Shown here: positions 36,300-44,708 of the stretch, one piece after another | Numbering within the stretch: position 1 is the stretch's first letter | How the letters are laid out: each line of letters opens with the position of its first letter | NCBI GenBank assembly: GCA_030536995.1 | Contig: JAUNOY010000008.1 | Coordinates: 53,850 to 117,849, forward strand | Reading direction: 5' to 3' | Length of the DNA stretch: 64,000 nt | Source of the DNA: Eubacteriales bacterium | Lineage (GTDB): Bacteria; Bacillota; Clostridia; Lachnospirales; Lachnospiraceae | Translations under genes and position numbers: made by a program | Notes under the pieces: model-generated | What the model saw: only the letters and a program-made list of their open reading frames with translations | What the model was told of the DNA's origin: nothing | Databases searched by the model: none

Positions 36300-37553
36300 T
36301 TACAGATTTGTAAGACTTCTCCTGAGCAGCGGAATCTGAACAACAAATATGCTTCCACATTTTTCTCCATCAATTCTGTTATCTTTTACCATTATCGTTC
36401 CGCCATGCCGGGAAATGATGTATCTCGCCAGATAAAGCCCGACTCCGCTTCCGCTTTCCCTGCGTATTTCTTCCTTTTCCCCTCTGTAAAAACGCTGAAA
36501 AATCTTATGCTTCTCATTTGGGGAAATTCCGATTCCCTGGTCTGCAAACTCAATCCTTACCATAGAATTCATATTGAACACGCGAATAGAAATCGCTGTA
36601 TTTTCCTTCGAATACTTCACTGCATTTTCCAGAATATTAATAAAAGCCTCTGTCAGCCACTTTCTGTCCTGCATGATTTCGGGCAATTTTTCGGTTTCAC
36701 CCTCCTCAAGCTCAATAACAATGTTTTTTTCTTGTGCCTTCTGCCACACTCCGTTCACTGCATCCAGAATTGAATCAAACAGTTTCCCTTTACGAAGCTG
36801 AATAGAAATCATCCCGCTTTCAAGTCTGGAAATATTCACAAGCGATGCAGTAAGCTTTTCCAGTGAATCAAGCTGAAATGCCATTCGTTCTTCAAACTCT
36901 TCCCGTTCCTCCTGTGAAAGATCCTGATTCTGTAAAATCTCAAACGTGGATTTTACTGCTGCCAGAGGTGTTTTTAACTGATGGGAAATGTCTGTAACAA
37001 CGTCCTTTGTTTCTTTTTTATCCGCTTCTGCTTTTTGTTTTATCAACAAAAAATTTCCGTTTAATTTGTCCAACGCTGTGGCTATTCTCACTGCTTCCGG
37101 ATTCGAATTCAGACCTTTCAGGCATTTGGATAGCGATGATTCAACCTCTCCGTAGCTTCCTTCCCGAAGCTCTTCAATGTCCTTTTCTATTGCTTCCAGA
37201 ATATCTTTATATCTTCGGAAAGCTTCTTTTTCCTGCCTTTTGATGCAAAATACGATTAACCAATATGCAGCAAAAGCTCCGGCAATTGTCATACCTCCAG
37301 TCCACAGAAATCGTCTGTAAAAACTGCTTTCTCCCTCTTTTACATACCCATATTTATCCAGAGTCTCCACTGCTTTTTCGTAGGTAATTTCGTCTTCCTC
37401 TGTTTCTGTCAGGATTTTTCCCAGTTGGATAGTGTCCTCCCTGTAAGAGTTATACTGTACGGCTATAACAGTGGCGCTCATCAGGATTAATGCAATCAGA
37501 GGCATAAGATAACTTGTATATTTACTATCTTTTACTGTTCCAAACATATCCAA
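36300..37553 (-). CDS. Sensor histidine kinase
   Basis: 417 residues. Two spans (about residues 13-32 and 85-105) frame a short extracytoplasmic loop of roughly 50 residues. Phospho-acceptor motif VTDISHQLKTPLAAV near residue 205, N box INILENAVKYS, G1 DQGIGI and G2 GSGVGLYLAR complete the kinase. The short sensor loop fits kinases that sense through, or together with, an ABC transporter. The gene overlaps the response regulator end by 29 bases, so the two are translationally coupled. Confidence 0.93.
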   Translation of the reverse strand: MDMFGTVKDSKYTSYLMPLIALILMSATVIAVQYNSYREDTIQLGKILTETEEDEITYEKAVETLDKYGYVKEGESSFYRRFLWTGGMTIAGAFAAYWLIVFCIKRQEKEAFRRYKDILEAIEKDIEELREGSYGEVESSLSKCLKGLNSNPEAVRIATALDKLNGNFLLIKQKAEADKKETKDVVTDISHQLKTPLAAVKSTFEILQNQDLSQEEREEFEERMAFQLDSLEKLTASLVNISRLESGMISIQLRKGKLFDSILDAVNGVWQKAQEKNIVIELEEGETEKLPEIMQDRKWLTEAFINILENAVKYSKENTAISIRVFNMNSMVRIEFADQGIGISPNEKHKIFQRFYRGEKEEIRRESGSGVGLYLARYIISRHGGTIMVKDNRIDGEKCGSIFVVQIPLLRRSLTNL

Positions 37554-38205
37554 GTCCTCTTACATTCTTAATCAGTTTTTTTCCTTCTTCTCCTGTATCA
37601 AGTTTTTTCCGGAGTCTGGTAATGTTTACGGCAACTGTATTTTCATCCACAAATTCACCGTCTATATCAAATATTTTTTCCAGAATCTGGTCTTTAGACA
37701 GAATGATATCCGGATTTTCCATAAACAAAAGGAGAAGCTTCCATTCATTTTTCGTTACGGAAATCTCCTCTCCATTTACGTAAACTTTCATTGCCGTTTT
37801 GTCCGCTTTGACTCTTCCAGACTCAATCACCTGATTCTCCTGAACTCTTCCTTTTCTGAAATATGCATTAATTTTCATGGTCAGAACAGACAGGCTGAAA
37901 GGCTTTGCGATATAATCATCCGCCCCTGCTTCATACCCCATCACCATATCGGTTTCTCTGTCAAGAGCAGTCAGGCATATCAGATGTGCATTTGTCTCTG
38001 ACCTGATTTTCTTTATGAAATCCAGCCCGTTTCCATCCGGCAGATTAATATCACAGAGAATAAGTTCCGGTGTATACACTTTCATTAACGCTTCTGCCTC
38101 TCTTATGGTTCCGGCGCATTTCACCTCGCAGCCCTCTCTTTGAAGAGAAAACTCTATACTTCTCCTGACGCTTTCTTCATCTTCTATTATCATTACCCTG
38201 TTCAT
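37525..38205 (-). CDS. OmpR-family response regulator
   Basis: 226 residues. Receiver domain with acidic pocket MIIEDEE, phosphorylation aspartate in LILCDINLPDGNG, and lysine in DDYIAKPFS; winged-helix output domain with VAVNITRLRKKL and RGLGYVW. I choose ATG 38205 (MNRVMIIEDE); a TTG-start extension to 38247 overlaps the SdpI remnant. First intact gene of the two-component/ABC unit; pairs with the kinase that follows. Confidence 0.94.
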   Translation of the reverse strand: MNRVMIIEDEESVRRSIEFSLQREGCEVKCAGTIREAEALMKVYTPELILCDINLPDGNGLDFIKKIRSETNAHLICLTALDRETDMVMGYEAGADDYIAKPFSLSVLTMKINAYFRKGRVQENQVIESGRVKADKTAMKVYVNGEEISVTKNEWKLLLLFMENPDIILSKDQILEKIFDIDGEFVDENTVAVNITRLRKKLDTGEEGKKLIKNVRGLGYVWNSKR

Positions 38206-38221
38206 ATTTTTCTCTCTACTT

Positions 38222-38466
38222 TCACCGTCTGTTACCGTTTTTATCAAATGTCTTTCTAAGCGCTATCTCGGTAGGAATAATGGACGCCACTAATGGAATC
38301 AACTGTATAACACACAGAATCCCTCCAACATTTTCTACCGTTTCTTTCGGCTTTCCCAATACCAGGAGCATTCCGATGAGTGTTACAGACAAAAGGCTTT
38401 TCCAAAATCAAGCATTGTAAAAGGAATCAGTAAATCCATCAATATCATAAATAACCAAAAGCCCAT
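38222..38466 (-). pseudogene. SdpI-family immunity protein remnant with internal deletion and frameshift
   Basis: From ATG 38466 (GGGAGG upstream) the frame gives a membrane start GFWLFMILMDLLIPFTM and then stops at TAA after CL. A second frame, ending at 38222, gives WKSLLSVTLIGMLLVLGKPK and later IIPTEIALRKTFDKNGNRR, which is the normal C-terminus of SdpI/YhfL-like proteins. The central conserved part (the GYRTxxSMKN..W.FAH region known from the family) is missing, so about 40 codons have been lost and the frame is shifted. The family match is from memory of the conserved ends. It lies 17 bases before the response regulator ATG, so it was likely part of that operon as an immunity gene. Confidence 0.7.
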
Positions 38467-38496
38467 ATTCATCCCTCCCGGCTACTGCTTTTTTTC

Positions 38497-38530
38497 AATA
38501 TACTATACTTTCCCTGCAAACTCAACACTG
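38497..38530 (-). promoter_or_regulatory. Promoter of the SdpI/two-component unit with the shared extended box
   Basis: Minus strand CAGTGTTGAGTTTG (38530-38517), nine bases, TATAGTATATT (38507-38497): -35 TTGAGT, 17-base spacer, -10 TATATT. Matches the NUDIX promoter at 21006-21039 at all 25 positions of the two blocks. Confidence 0.7.
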
Positions 38531-38551
38531 AAAAAGACCTCTTATTTGGCT

Positions 38552-38580
38552 TTGACTCGAAAGCATTCAGGTTGTATAAT
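38552..38580 (+). promoter_or_regulatory. Promoter of the secreted hypothetical gene
   Basis: TTGACT at 38552-38557, 17-base spacer, TATAAT at 38575-38580, 30 bases before the ATG at 38611. It is divergent from the SdpI promoter. Confidence 0.75.
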
Positions 38581-38610
38581 TAATAAAAAGTCAAATGAAA
38601 GGAGTTTCCT

Positions 38611-39291
38611 ATGAAAAAGCATGTAAAAAAAGTTTTATCCCTGTTTCTGGCGTTGACTCTTATTTTCTCTGTAACGACTGTAACACAGGCAAAAGTATCT
38701 GTACCTACCAGAGTATTCACCCTATATTCCAAATCATCCAAATTGTATGATTACCCTTCCAGTTCCTACCGTCCTGCCAATCAACCTATGTTCGCCATGG
38801 TTTATACCGGACAGAAACTGAGCAATTTAAAATCCAGCAACCCTTCTGTATTAAAAATCTCTTCTAAAAAGGGCATTGGACTCAACAAAAAATATACAGG
38901 AATCTATCTGGATTTAAAAAAGACAGGAACTTCCACCATTTCCTATAAAAGCGGAAATATTACTACCACTGCAAAAATTGTTGTGAAGAAATATGTACCT
39001 CCATTTTCTTCTATTAAGCTTGGAAAATTAAATGTTACCTCTAAGCTGAAAACCAACAACATCTATAACTTAAGCTACTCCAAATACAAAAACAAAAATT
39101 TGAAACTCAGCTACAAGGTGCCAAAAGACTGGACCATCAATGCTTTTTATAAGGCGTCAAGCAATGGTTTATCTACCAGAATCGCCAATAATAAGAGCTT
39201 TAAAGTCACAAAGAAAAATTCTGTCCTGTCTATCACTGCCTATAACAACAAAACACGCCAGACTGAAGAATGTTTCATCTTTTTTAAGTAA
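38611..39291 (+). CDS. Secreted protein with Ig-like beta repeats, unknown function
   Basis: 226 residues. Signal peptide MKKHVKKVLSLFLALTLIFS, cut near TQAKV. The first half (to about 130) looks like a BIG2-type Ig-like fold: STISYKSGNITTTAKIVVKK is the usual closing strand. The second half is lysine, asparagine and serine rich, also beta. No catalytic motif is visible. Such proteins are wall-associated or adhesion-type in Lachnospiraceae; the role here is unknown. AAAGGAG precedes the ATG. It is a single-gene unit between two minus-strand signalling modules. Confidence 0.75.
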   Translation: MKKHVKKVLSLFLALTLIFSVTTVTQAKVSVPTRVFTLYSKSSKLYDYPSSSYRPANQPMFAMVYTGQKLSNLKSSNPSVLKISSKKGIGLNKKYTGIYLDLKKTGTSTISYKSGNITTTAKIVVKKYVPPFSSIKLGKLNVTSKLKTNNIYNLSYSKYKNKNLKLSYKVPKDWTINAFYKASSNGLSTRIANNKSFKVTKKNSVLSITAYNNKTRQTEECFIFFK

Positions 39292-39350
39292 ACGGCAGGA
39301 GCAGCCTGTTCAATGATTATAACAGACCCGCCTATCCAGACGGCAAAATC

Positions 39351-39406
39351 CCCCTCCAATGGAATGTTTTTACATAAACATCCAGTTAGAGGGGGGTTAC
39401 TTTTTT
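39351..39406 (+). terminator. Long terminator hairpin overlapping the convergent kinase stop
   Basis: Outer arms CCCCCTC (39351-39357) and GAGGGGG, inner arms ATGTTT/AAACAT, loop TTACAT, followed on the plus strand by CTTTTTT. The right arm includes the stop codon of the minus-strand kinase gene at 39386. Confidence 0.8.
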
Positions 39407-40819
39407 CGGTATTATATCTCCTTTCCTGCTTATCCACAGAGCAACCACAGCACCCTCTTCGTTTTCCACATTTTCATATTTGAGAAATCCTCCCTGGTGC
39501 TTCATAAATTCTGCGGCGATGGAAAGACCAAGCCCCTGATGTGTTCTGTCATGGCGGCTGTCATCTCCACTGAAAAAAGGCTCTGCGCCATAAAGCAGCG
39601 CTTTTTCAGAGAAACCGACGCCATAATCCCGGACAGATACTACGAAATACTCACCGCTTTCTACCATAGTTACATGGATTCCTTTTTTCCAGTCCGTGTG
39701 CTCCAATGCATTGCTCAGTAAATTTCCCCAGGCACGGAGCATTTCTTCCTTATGACATATTATTTTGAATTCCCCATCTGTAAGCACTGGTATTGAAAAA
39801 GCTACCGGAATTTTTTCGGCTGTTGCTAACTGTTCTGCCATCTCTTTAAGCGCCTCTGCCAAATCCTGCACACGGATTTTTTCACGGCGTTCCTTCTCTT
39901 TTTTCCCACGTAAGACCTGACGCATGGAATCCAGATAATTTTCAATAAATGCCGTATTCTTCAAGATCTCTCCGGCACATTCCCGCTCTTCTGCTCCGAT
40001 CTCTGCCTCCTCCAAAAGTTCTGCATTTCCCCGCACAACAGTCAAAGGGGTTTTTATATCATGTGCCAGTGCAGAAAGCTGCTGATGCTTCATTTGCTCT
40101 GCATCCCACTGATTTTTCAGAGACTCCTTCAATGCAAGCTTCATTTTTTCCAGCGAAGCCATAACCTCTTCCACCTCCCGAATCGTGGAGTGACTGACAT
40201 CAAATTCCAGATCGTTTGCAGAAATCTTGGCCGTTGCCGCGCTGAGACAGACAAGTTCTTTTTTCAGCCTCCGGGCAAATTTTCGAGCCAGGAAAAATCC
40301 ATTCAACACGGTAAGCAAAAGGAAAATACCAAAAATCATCCATGAGCTGAGTTTTTCCGGAGAAGGAAAGCGTTGATTCAGCTTCTCATGTTTATAGCGC
40401 ATGGCGATTGAATACTTCACAATGCAAATATCTCCGCTGTTTTTCTCAACGAAAAAATAATAATCCTTTCCTTTTCCGTAAATATTGTCCTTTTCATAAT
40501 GACCCCAGGCAATTTTTTGCTGGTTTTTATCGAAATTTCCATAGAGAAAATCTCCGTTCTGCCCGTAAACGCCATAAAAACACCCCGGCGGAATCAGATT
40601 CTCTGTAACAAAATCTGCCGCCCGGATTTTCTCCTTTGAACTTATCAGCATCTGTTCTCCATAATTAGCCGGAAGAAAAATACTTCCGGGAGCTACAAGC
40701 GCAGCAAGGACTGCCCCCCAGGAAATAGCTGCCGCAAGAATCGTCCCGATAATAAACACAAAAATATACTGTCCAAACATCCCGGCCAGTGTTTTTTTCT
40801 TATTTTTCAAATTTTCCAT
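39386..40819 (-). CDS. Sensor histidine kinase of the lantibiotic-immunity module
   Basis: 477 residues. Two spans (about residues 12-38 and 165-185) enclose an extracytoplasmic domain of around 125 residues. A HAMP-like linker leads to LSALAHDIKTPLTVV (phospho-acceptor His near 255), N box NLLSNALEHT, G1 VRDYGVGF and G2 GLGLSIAAEF. The HDIKTPLTxxxGNAE version is typical of kinases that pair with lantibiotic ABC immunity operons (NsrK/CprK-like). It overlaps the regulator by 13 bases. Confidence 0.93.
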   Translation of the reverse strand: MENLKNKKKTLAGMFGQYIFVFIIGTILAAAISWGAVLAALVAPGSIFLPANYGEQMLISSKEKIRAADFVTENLIPPGCFYGVYGQNGDFLYGNFDKNQQKIAWGHYEKDNIYGKGKDYYFFVEKNSGDICIVKYSIAMRYKHEKLNQRFPSPEKLSSWMIFGIFLLLTVLNGFFLARKFARRLKKELVCLSAATAKISANDLEFDVSHSTIREVEEVMASLEKMKLALKESLKNQWDAEQMKHQQLSALAHDIKTPLTVVRGNAELLEEAEIGAEERECAGEILKNTAFIENYLDSMRQVLRGKKEKERREKIRVQDLAEALKEMAEQLATAEKIPVAFSIPVLTDGEFKIICHKEEMLRAWGNLLSNALEHTDWKKGIHVTMVESGEYFVVSVRDYGVGFSEKALLYGAEPFFSGDDSRHDRTHQGLGLSIAAEFMKHQGGFLKYENVENEEGAVVALWISRKGDIIPKKVTPL

Positions 40820-41469
40820 TTATACCCGATCCCCCAGACTGTTTCCACAGGGAGAGTTCCCTGTTTCTGGAACTTTGCCCTGATATTCTTGATGTGCTCG
40901 GTGATGGCAGAGCTGTCGCCCTCTCCATCATACCCGAATACATGCTCATAAATACGCTCTTTCGAGAAAACCTGACCTCTGTTCAGCGCCAGATATTCGC
41001 AGATTGCATACTCGCTTTTTGTCAAAGGAATTTCCTCTCCATTGCAGAAAACCTGTCTGGATGGAAGTGAAAACGCAGTATCACCCAAAGTCAGAAGATG
41101 TTTTTTCTCCCTGTTTTCCCGCCGAAGATGAGCCGCTACCCGCGCCCGAAGCTCCCCTATGCCAAAAGGCTTCGTGATATAGTCATCGCCGCCGATTCCA
41201 AGTCCTGTCATCAGATCTTCCTCCTCTGTTTTTGCCGTGACAAAAAGAATCGGACAATCTACCAGTTCCCGAATCCTGCGGCACAGAGTAAATCCATCTG
41301 TTCCCGGCATCATAACATCCAGCAAGATCAGGTGATACGTATTCAGCTTTTCCAGTTCTAATTTTTCCGGATCATCTAAAGTATCCACCAGATATCCTTC
41401 TTTTTCCAGCGCTTTACGAATCACCGCCAAAATCCCTTTATCATCATCAATCGCCAGAATTTTCCACAT
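40807..41469 (-). CDS. OmpR-family response regulator of the lantibiotic-immunity module
   Basis: 220 residues. Receiver motifs: AIDDDKG, aspartate in LILLDVMMPGTDG, lysine in YITKPFG. Winged helix with KERIYEHVFGYDGEGDSSAITEHIKNIR and VWGIGYKW. It would respond to cell-envelope peptides and control the ABC transporter genes that precede it in the same unit. Start at ATG 41469, nine bases after the last permease gene's stop. Confidence 0.93.
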   Translation of the reverse strand: MWKILAIDDDKGILAVIRKALEKEGYLVDTLDDPEKLELEKLNTYHLILLDVMMPGTDGFTLCRRIRELVDCPILFVTAKTEEEDLMTGLGIGGDDYITKPFGIGELRARVAAHLRRENREKKHLLTLGDTAFSLPSRQVFCNGEEIPLTKSEYAICEYLALNRGQVFSKERIYEHVFGYDGEGDSSAITEHIKNIRAKFQKQGTLPVETVWGIGYKWKI

Positions 41470-41478
41470 AACATCCTC

Positions 41479-42213
41479 CTACTCATTTTCCTGCCGCCCC
41501 TCATAAAAATGAAACCATACAAGAATTATGGCACAAAGGATAGCTCCCAACAAGATACAGGTGAGAATATTTCCCATTTCCACAGGAAAACGCCCCCCGA
41601 TCCTTCTGTTAAACTGTTCTGTCAGATACAGAACTGCACCTCTGGAACTCCAGGAACAGGGAAAATACTGCCATTTCCCCTCTCCAAGACCGGTAAGGAA
41701 CAATGCTGATATCAGAAACTGTCCTATGGAAACCGCCAGTGACACTGCCTTGGAAAAACGCAGATTCAAAAACAAATGCTCCAGATAAAGAGGAAGACTG
41801 CCCAGCCAGAGAATCATCCCTGTTTTAAGAAATACCTCTGTGGATATTTCTTTATTTCCCAACACAATATTGTTTCCCACAGCATAAAATATCATAGCTC
41901 CCATAACTGCCAGAAACGCCATGATCTGCAGGCACATCCATTTTGCCAGAAATGCTCCCTCTCTTTTTCCCGGATTCATCAAAAAACTCTGAAAATGCCC
42001 CGGAAGCTCCGTTTCCACATCTCCCGCGCAAATAACAGACACCAGTACGGGAAACGCAATTCCAACGGCCTCTGCGTAGACCAAAAACTGAAGCTGTGCG
42101 CTGACTCTTGTCCATGCCAAAAACACAATACCAGAGATTACAGGAACCAAAACATGAACCGGGATCAGGAATGTGTGCCTCATTTTCATAAACTCTGCTT
42201 TTAACTGTTTCAT
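41479..42213 (-). CDS. Lantibiotic immunity ABC transporter permease (MutG/SpaG-like)
   Basis: 244 residues with six hydrophobic spans. N-terminal MKQLKAEFMKMRHTFLIPVHVLVP is the family's start, and GDVETELPGHFQSFLMNPGKR lies between spans 2 and 3. The C-terminal span ends with a charged tail. It pairs with the next permease and the ATPase; its ATG overlaps the stop of the upstream permease by four bases. These transporters protect producing or target cells by expelling lantibiotics from the membrane. No lantibiotic precursor or modification gene is in the window. Confidence 0.85.
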   Translation of the reverse strand: MKQLKAEFMKMRHTFLIPVHVLVPVISGIVFLAWTRVSAQLQFLVYAEAVGIAFPVLVSVICAGDVETELPGHFQSFLMNPGKREGAFLAKWMCLQIMAFLAVMGAMIFYAVGNNIVLGNKEISTEVFLKTGMILWLGSLPLYLEHLFLNLRFSKAVSLAVSIGQFLISALFLTGLGEGKWQYFPCSWSSRGAVLYLTEQFNRRIGGRFPVEMGNILTCILLGAILCAIILVWFHFYEGRQENE

Positions 42214-43016
42214 CCTCTTTCCACCTGCCCTTTAAACCATTTTCTGCTGAAATACCAAAATGCTGCAAACCACAAAAGGGAAAACGCCACGCCCAACGCT
42301 GCTGCCGACACGCTCATAAGCTCCGGCGTATAGGTCATCTGTCCCGGTTCTGCCGGAAGTCCGTTTGGCAGAGTGTTCAGGATCGGACACATCACTCTTG
42401 GGGTGATTCCGTAGGGAACCAGAAAAAACCAGCCCTTCAGGGAGATCAGCGCGCCAAAAATCTGGCTGAAAACAAGATGAATCACAATCATCAAAAGGGG
42501 GCCTGTTTTTTGCGCCAAAAAAATACAAAAAGGAATCTGCCAGAAAGAAGTAATCCATATAAAAAGCGCAGCAAGGAGCTGATTTCCAACCGATGGAGGA
42601 TTGGTAAATGTGACAAAGAGCCCCTTCTCCATAATCTCTGTCCCCAGAAGAACGAATATCATTAAAGCAAAGGTTGCAATTCCCACTACCATTGCAGATA
42701 ACAGAATCTTCGCATCCCAGATTTTCCCCATATCCGCAGGAAGAGCCCAAATCGTACGGTTCTTCTTTTTCAGATCCTTTCCCCCAATCTGTCCGCAGAT
42801 GATTGCCAGAACTCCCGGCAGCATACTCATATACCACCAGTTATAACCGTCCATGGCAAAATAATTATAAGTAAGCATTGCGGATAAAAGGGTGCACACT
42901 GCAGGCATCAGAATCATGAGCGCCCCAAGGGATGTGTGCCTGTATTTCATGTTTTCCGCCTTCAAGTACAAGGACAGACCTTCCGTTTTCTGAGAGGTTT
43001 TCCGAAATGTTTTCAT
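42210..43016 (-). CDS. Lantibiotic immunity ABC transporter permease (MutE/SpaE-like)
   Basis: 268 residues, six spans. Start SLYLKAENMKYRHTSLGALM and then CGQIGGKDLKKKNRTIWALP after span 2 are typical of the MutE/EpiE half. Similar in layout to the MutG-like partner but with little identity, so they are old paralogues. Sits directly after the ATPase gene (stop and start adjacent). Confidence 0.85.
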   Translation of the reverse strand: MKTFRKTSQKTEGLSLYLKAENMKYRHTSLGALMILMPAVCTLLSAMLTYNYFAMDGYNWWYMSMLPGVLAIICGQIGGKDLKKKNRTIWALPADMGKIWDAKILLSAMVVGIATFALMIFVLLGTEIMEKGLFVTFTNPPSVGNQLLAALFIWITSFWQIPFCIFLAQKTGPLLMIVIHLVFSQIFGALISLKGWFFLVPYGITPRVMCPILNTLPNGLPAEPGQMTYTPELMSVSAAALGVAFSLLWFAAFWYFSRKWFKGQVERG

Positions 43017-43721
43017 CTAATTCCCCCCTCTTTCCGCCGCCACAATATCCATAAAAAGCTTCTCCAGATTCTGACTTTCATCCACGATTCCTTCGTATCC
43101 CAGTTTTCCATTTGCCATAATTCCAATATAGTCTGCGGTAAGCTGAATTTCGCTCAAAATATGGCTGGACACCAAAACGGTGATCCCCTGCTCCGGAAAG
43201 CTTCGGATCAAATGGCGAAGTTCCTGAATTCCCAGCGGGTCAAGGCCATTTACCGGTTCATCCAGAATCAGAAGTTTTGGTCTCCCCAGAAGTGCAATGG
43301 CAATCCCAAGTCTCTGTTTCATTCCAAGAGAGAATTTCCCTGCCGGTTTTTTCCCAGTATCCGTAAGATCTACAATCTTGAGCACTTCCCTCATTCGTTC
43401 TTCTGTTTCATTCAGAACCAACGCGCGAACCTTTAGATTTTCCCAGGCAGACAAATTCTCATATATCGGCGGTGTTTCTATCAGACCGCCAATCTCATAC
43501 AAGTCTGCCCGACTCCATGGATGTCCCCGAAAAATGATGCTGCCGGAATCCGGACGCAAAAGTCCTGTGAGCATTTTCAGCAGAGTGGATTTTCCTGCGC
43601 CGTTTGGCCCCAGAAGACCATATACACAATTTTCCGGAATGGAAAGAGAGATATTTTTTAATACTGTCTGTTTTTTAAAAGTTTTTGAGAGATTTTTGAT
43701 TTCGATAATATTTTGATTCAT
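43017..43721 (-). CDS. Lantibiotic immunity ABC transporter ATPase (MutF/BcrA-like)
   Basis: 234 residues. Walker A GPNGAGKST, signature FSLGMKQRLGIAIAL, Walker B KLLILDEPVNGLDP and switch VLVSSHI are intact. The FSLGMKQRLG version of the signature and the E-loop LIETPPIYENLSAWENL are hallmarks of bacitracin/lantibiotic protection ATPases. First gene of a five-gene unit: ATPase, two permeases, regulator, kinase. The order resembles cprABC with cprK/cprR of clostridia. Confidence 0.92.
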   Translation of the reverse strand: MNQNIIEIKNLSKTFKKQTVLKNISLSIPENCVYGLLGPNGAGKSTLLKMLTGLLRPDSGSIIFRGHPWSRADLYEIGGLIETPPIYENLSAWENLKVRALVLNETEERMREVLKIVDLTDTGKKPAGKFSLGMKQRLGIAIALLGRPKLLILDEPVNGLDPLGIQELRHLIRSFPEQGITVLVSSHILSEIQLTADYIGIMANGKLGYEGIVDESQNLEKLFMDIVAAERGGN

Positions 43722-43828
43722 CTTCTGCCTCCTGTAAGGAATGATCGGTTAGACTTCTGCTCCGCCAATACAGCAAAAATCCAAACCGATATTTTTTATT
43801 TCTCATTTCTCCTACAGGATAAAAGACA

Positions 43829-43856
43829 ATTATAAAGACTTTATAAGGAATTGCAA
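43829..43856 (-). promoter_or_regulatory. Promoter of the lantibiotic-immunity unit
   Basis: Minus strand TTGCAA (43856-43851), 16-base spacer, TATAAT (43834-43829). The spacer and flank carry three CTTWTA-type repeats starting at 43847, 43837 and 43825, spaced like sites for an OmpR-type dimer. The -35 touches the T run of the preceding gene's terminator. Confidence 0.6.
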
Positions 43857-43891
43857 AAAAACCTGCCGCTAAGATTCCTCGCGGCAGGTTT
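43853..43891 (-). terminator. Terminator of the DUF6054/DUF2500 pair
   Basis: Stem AAACCTGCCGC / GCGGCAGGTTT with an 11-base loop; on the minus strand it ends with a run of seven T. It lies about 45 bases after the stop at 43934. Confidence 0.85.
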
Positions 43892-43933
43892 TCTTCTACA
43901 ACCAAATATAAACTTCAATGTTTTCCCCAAATC

Positions 43934-44314
43934 TTAACCGTTTTCCCTGTCAAATGCCAGGTATCGTGTCCCTTGAAATGTCAGTTTACCCTCATCTCCC
44001 TCTGCAAGCATTCCATACTCTGAACCTGTTACAGCCAACTCCATTCTATCACCGCTTTCTACCTGAAAGGTGACATAATATGTTGTACTGGACGTTGTAT
44101 GATATCCATGTGCCCCTGATGCGTCACCCGCATTTGGATGATTGTGATGTGTCGTATTCTGACGTTTTGCAACAATTTTTGCTGATACAGATAAACGTGG
44201 CGAGTTATTGTTTTTATGCCAGGTACCAACTCCCTTCGCAAAATTAAATATCACCACCGCCAAAATTAATATAAATATTATTGGAAATATCCCATCAAAT
44301 AAACTGTACATCAT
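43934..44314 (-). CDS. DUF2500 family membrane-anchored protein
   Basis: 126 residues. One N-terminal span (FPIIFILILAVVIFNFAKG) followed by a soluble domain with the DUF2500 pattern SAKIVAKRQNTT, a histidine/glycine-rich loop (HHNHPNAGDASGAHGYH), TTYYVTFQVESGDRMELAV and a C-terminal GDEGKLTFQGTRYLAFDR. Function unknown. AGGAGG precedes the ATG. Downstream partner of the DUF6054 gene, 64 bases apart. Confidence 0.82.
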   Translation of the reverse strand: MMYSLFDGIFPIIFILILAVVIFNFAKGVGTWHKNNNSPRLSVSAKIVAKRQNTTHHNHPNAGDASGAHGYHTTSSTTYYVTFQVESGDRMELAVTGSEYGMLAEGDEGKLTFQGTRYLAFDRENG

Positions 44315-44378
44315 TTTCTTTTTCCTCCTATAAACAGCATACAGATAAAATAATCTTCCAGATATCTTCGTTCTTAAC

Positions 44379-44708
44379 TCAATCCAGAATCTCTTTTAAA
44401 CAGTCAAGAAATGCCGATTCACCCAAAGTATTGATTTTAAACAACATGGCCTGGCTTCCCCCTGATGTAATTGCCGAAATTTTTACCGGTTCATTTTCAT
44501 TTTGAAATAATGTAACATTTAAGCTTACACGATTGCTTCCCATAGCGCTGTATCTTTCAAAAACACGTACACTGCATCTTGCATTCGCACCTATGAAATC
44601 ACTGGAATCTTCAAGAGATGCTGTTGCGCTTCCATTCATAATCCCGCGCTCAATACGATTGAGCAACTCATTAAAATCACTATTTAATTCCCGTTCTAAT
44701 TTTGCCAT
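44379..44708 (-). CDS. DUF6054 family protein
   Basis: 109 residues, no signal peptide. The family features are ATASLEDSSDF in the first half, FERYSAMGSNRVSLNVTLFQ in the middle and SGGSQAMLFKINTLGE near the end, forming an alternate alpha/beta protein of unknown role. AAGGAGGAG precedes the ATG; a -10 TATAAT (minus strand 44746-44741) is 33 bases upstream, with no good -35. Confidence 0.75.
   Translation of the reverse strand: MAKLERELNSDFNELLNRIERGIMNGSATASLEDSSDFIGANARCSVRVFERYSAMGSNRVSLNVTLFQNENEPVKISAITSGGSQAMLFKINTLGESAFLDCLKEILD

Noticed and set aside
43675-43905. 76-codon frame upstream of the lantibiotic ATPase
   Set aside because: It spans the promoter and terminator and overlaps the ATPase start; composition does not look like a protein.
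41479-43933. Lantibiotic biosynthesis cluster
   Set aside because: Only immunity-type transporter and two-component genes are present; I found no precursor peptide, LanM/LanB/LanC or protease frame in or around the unit.
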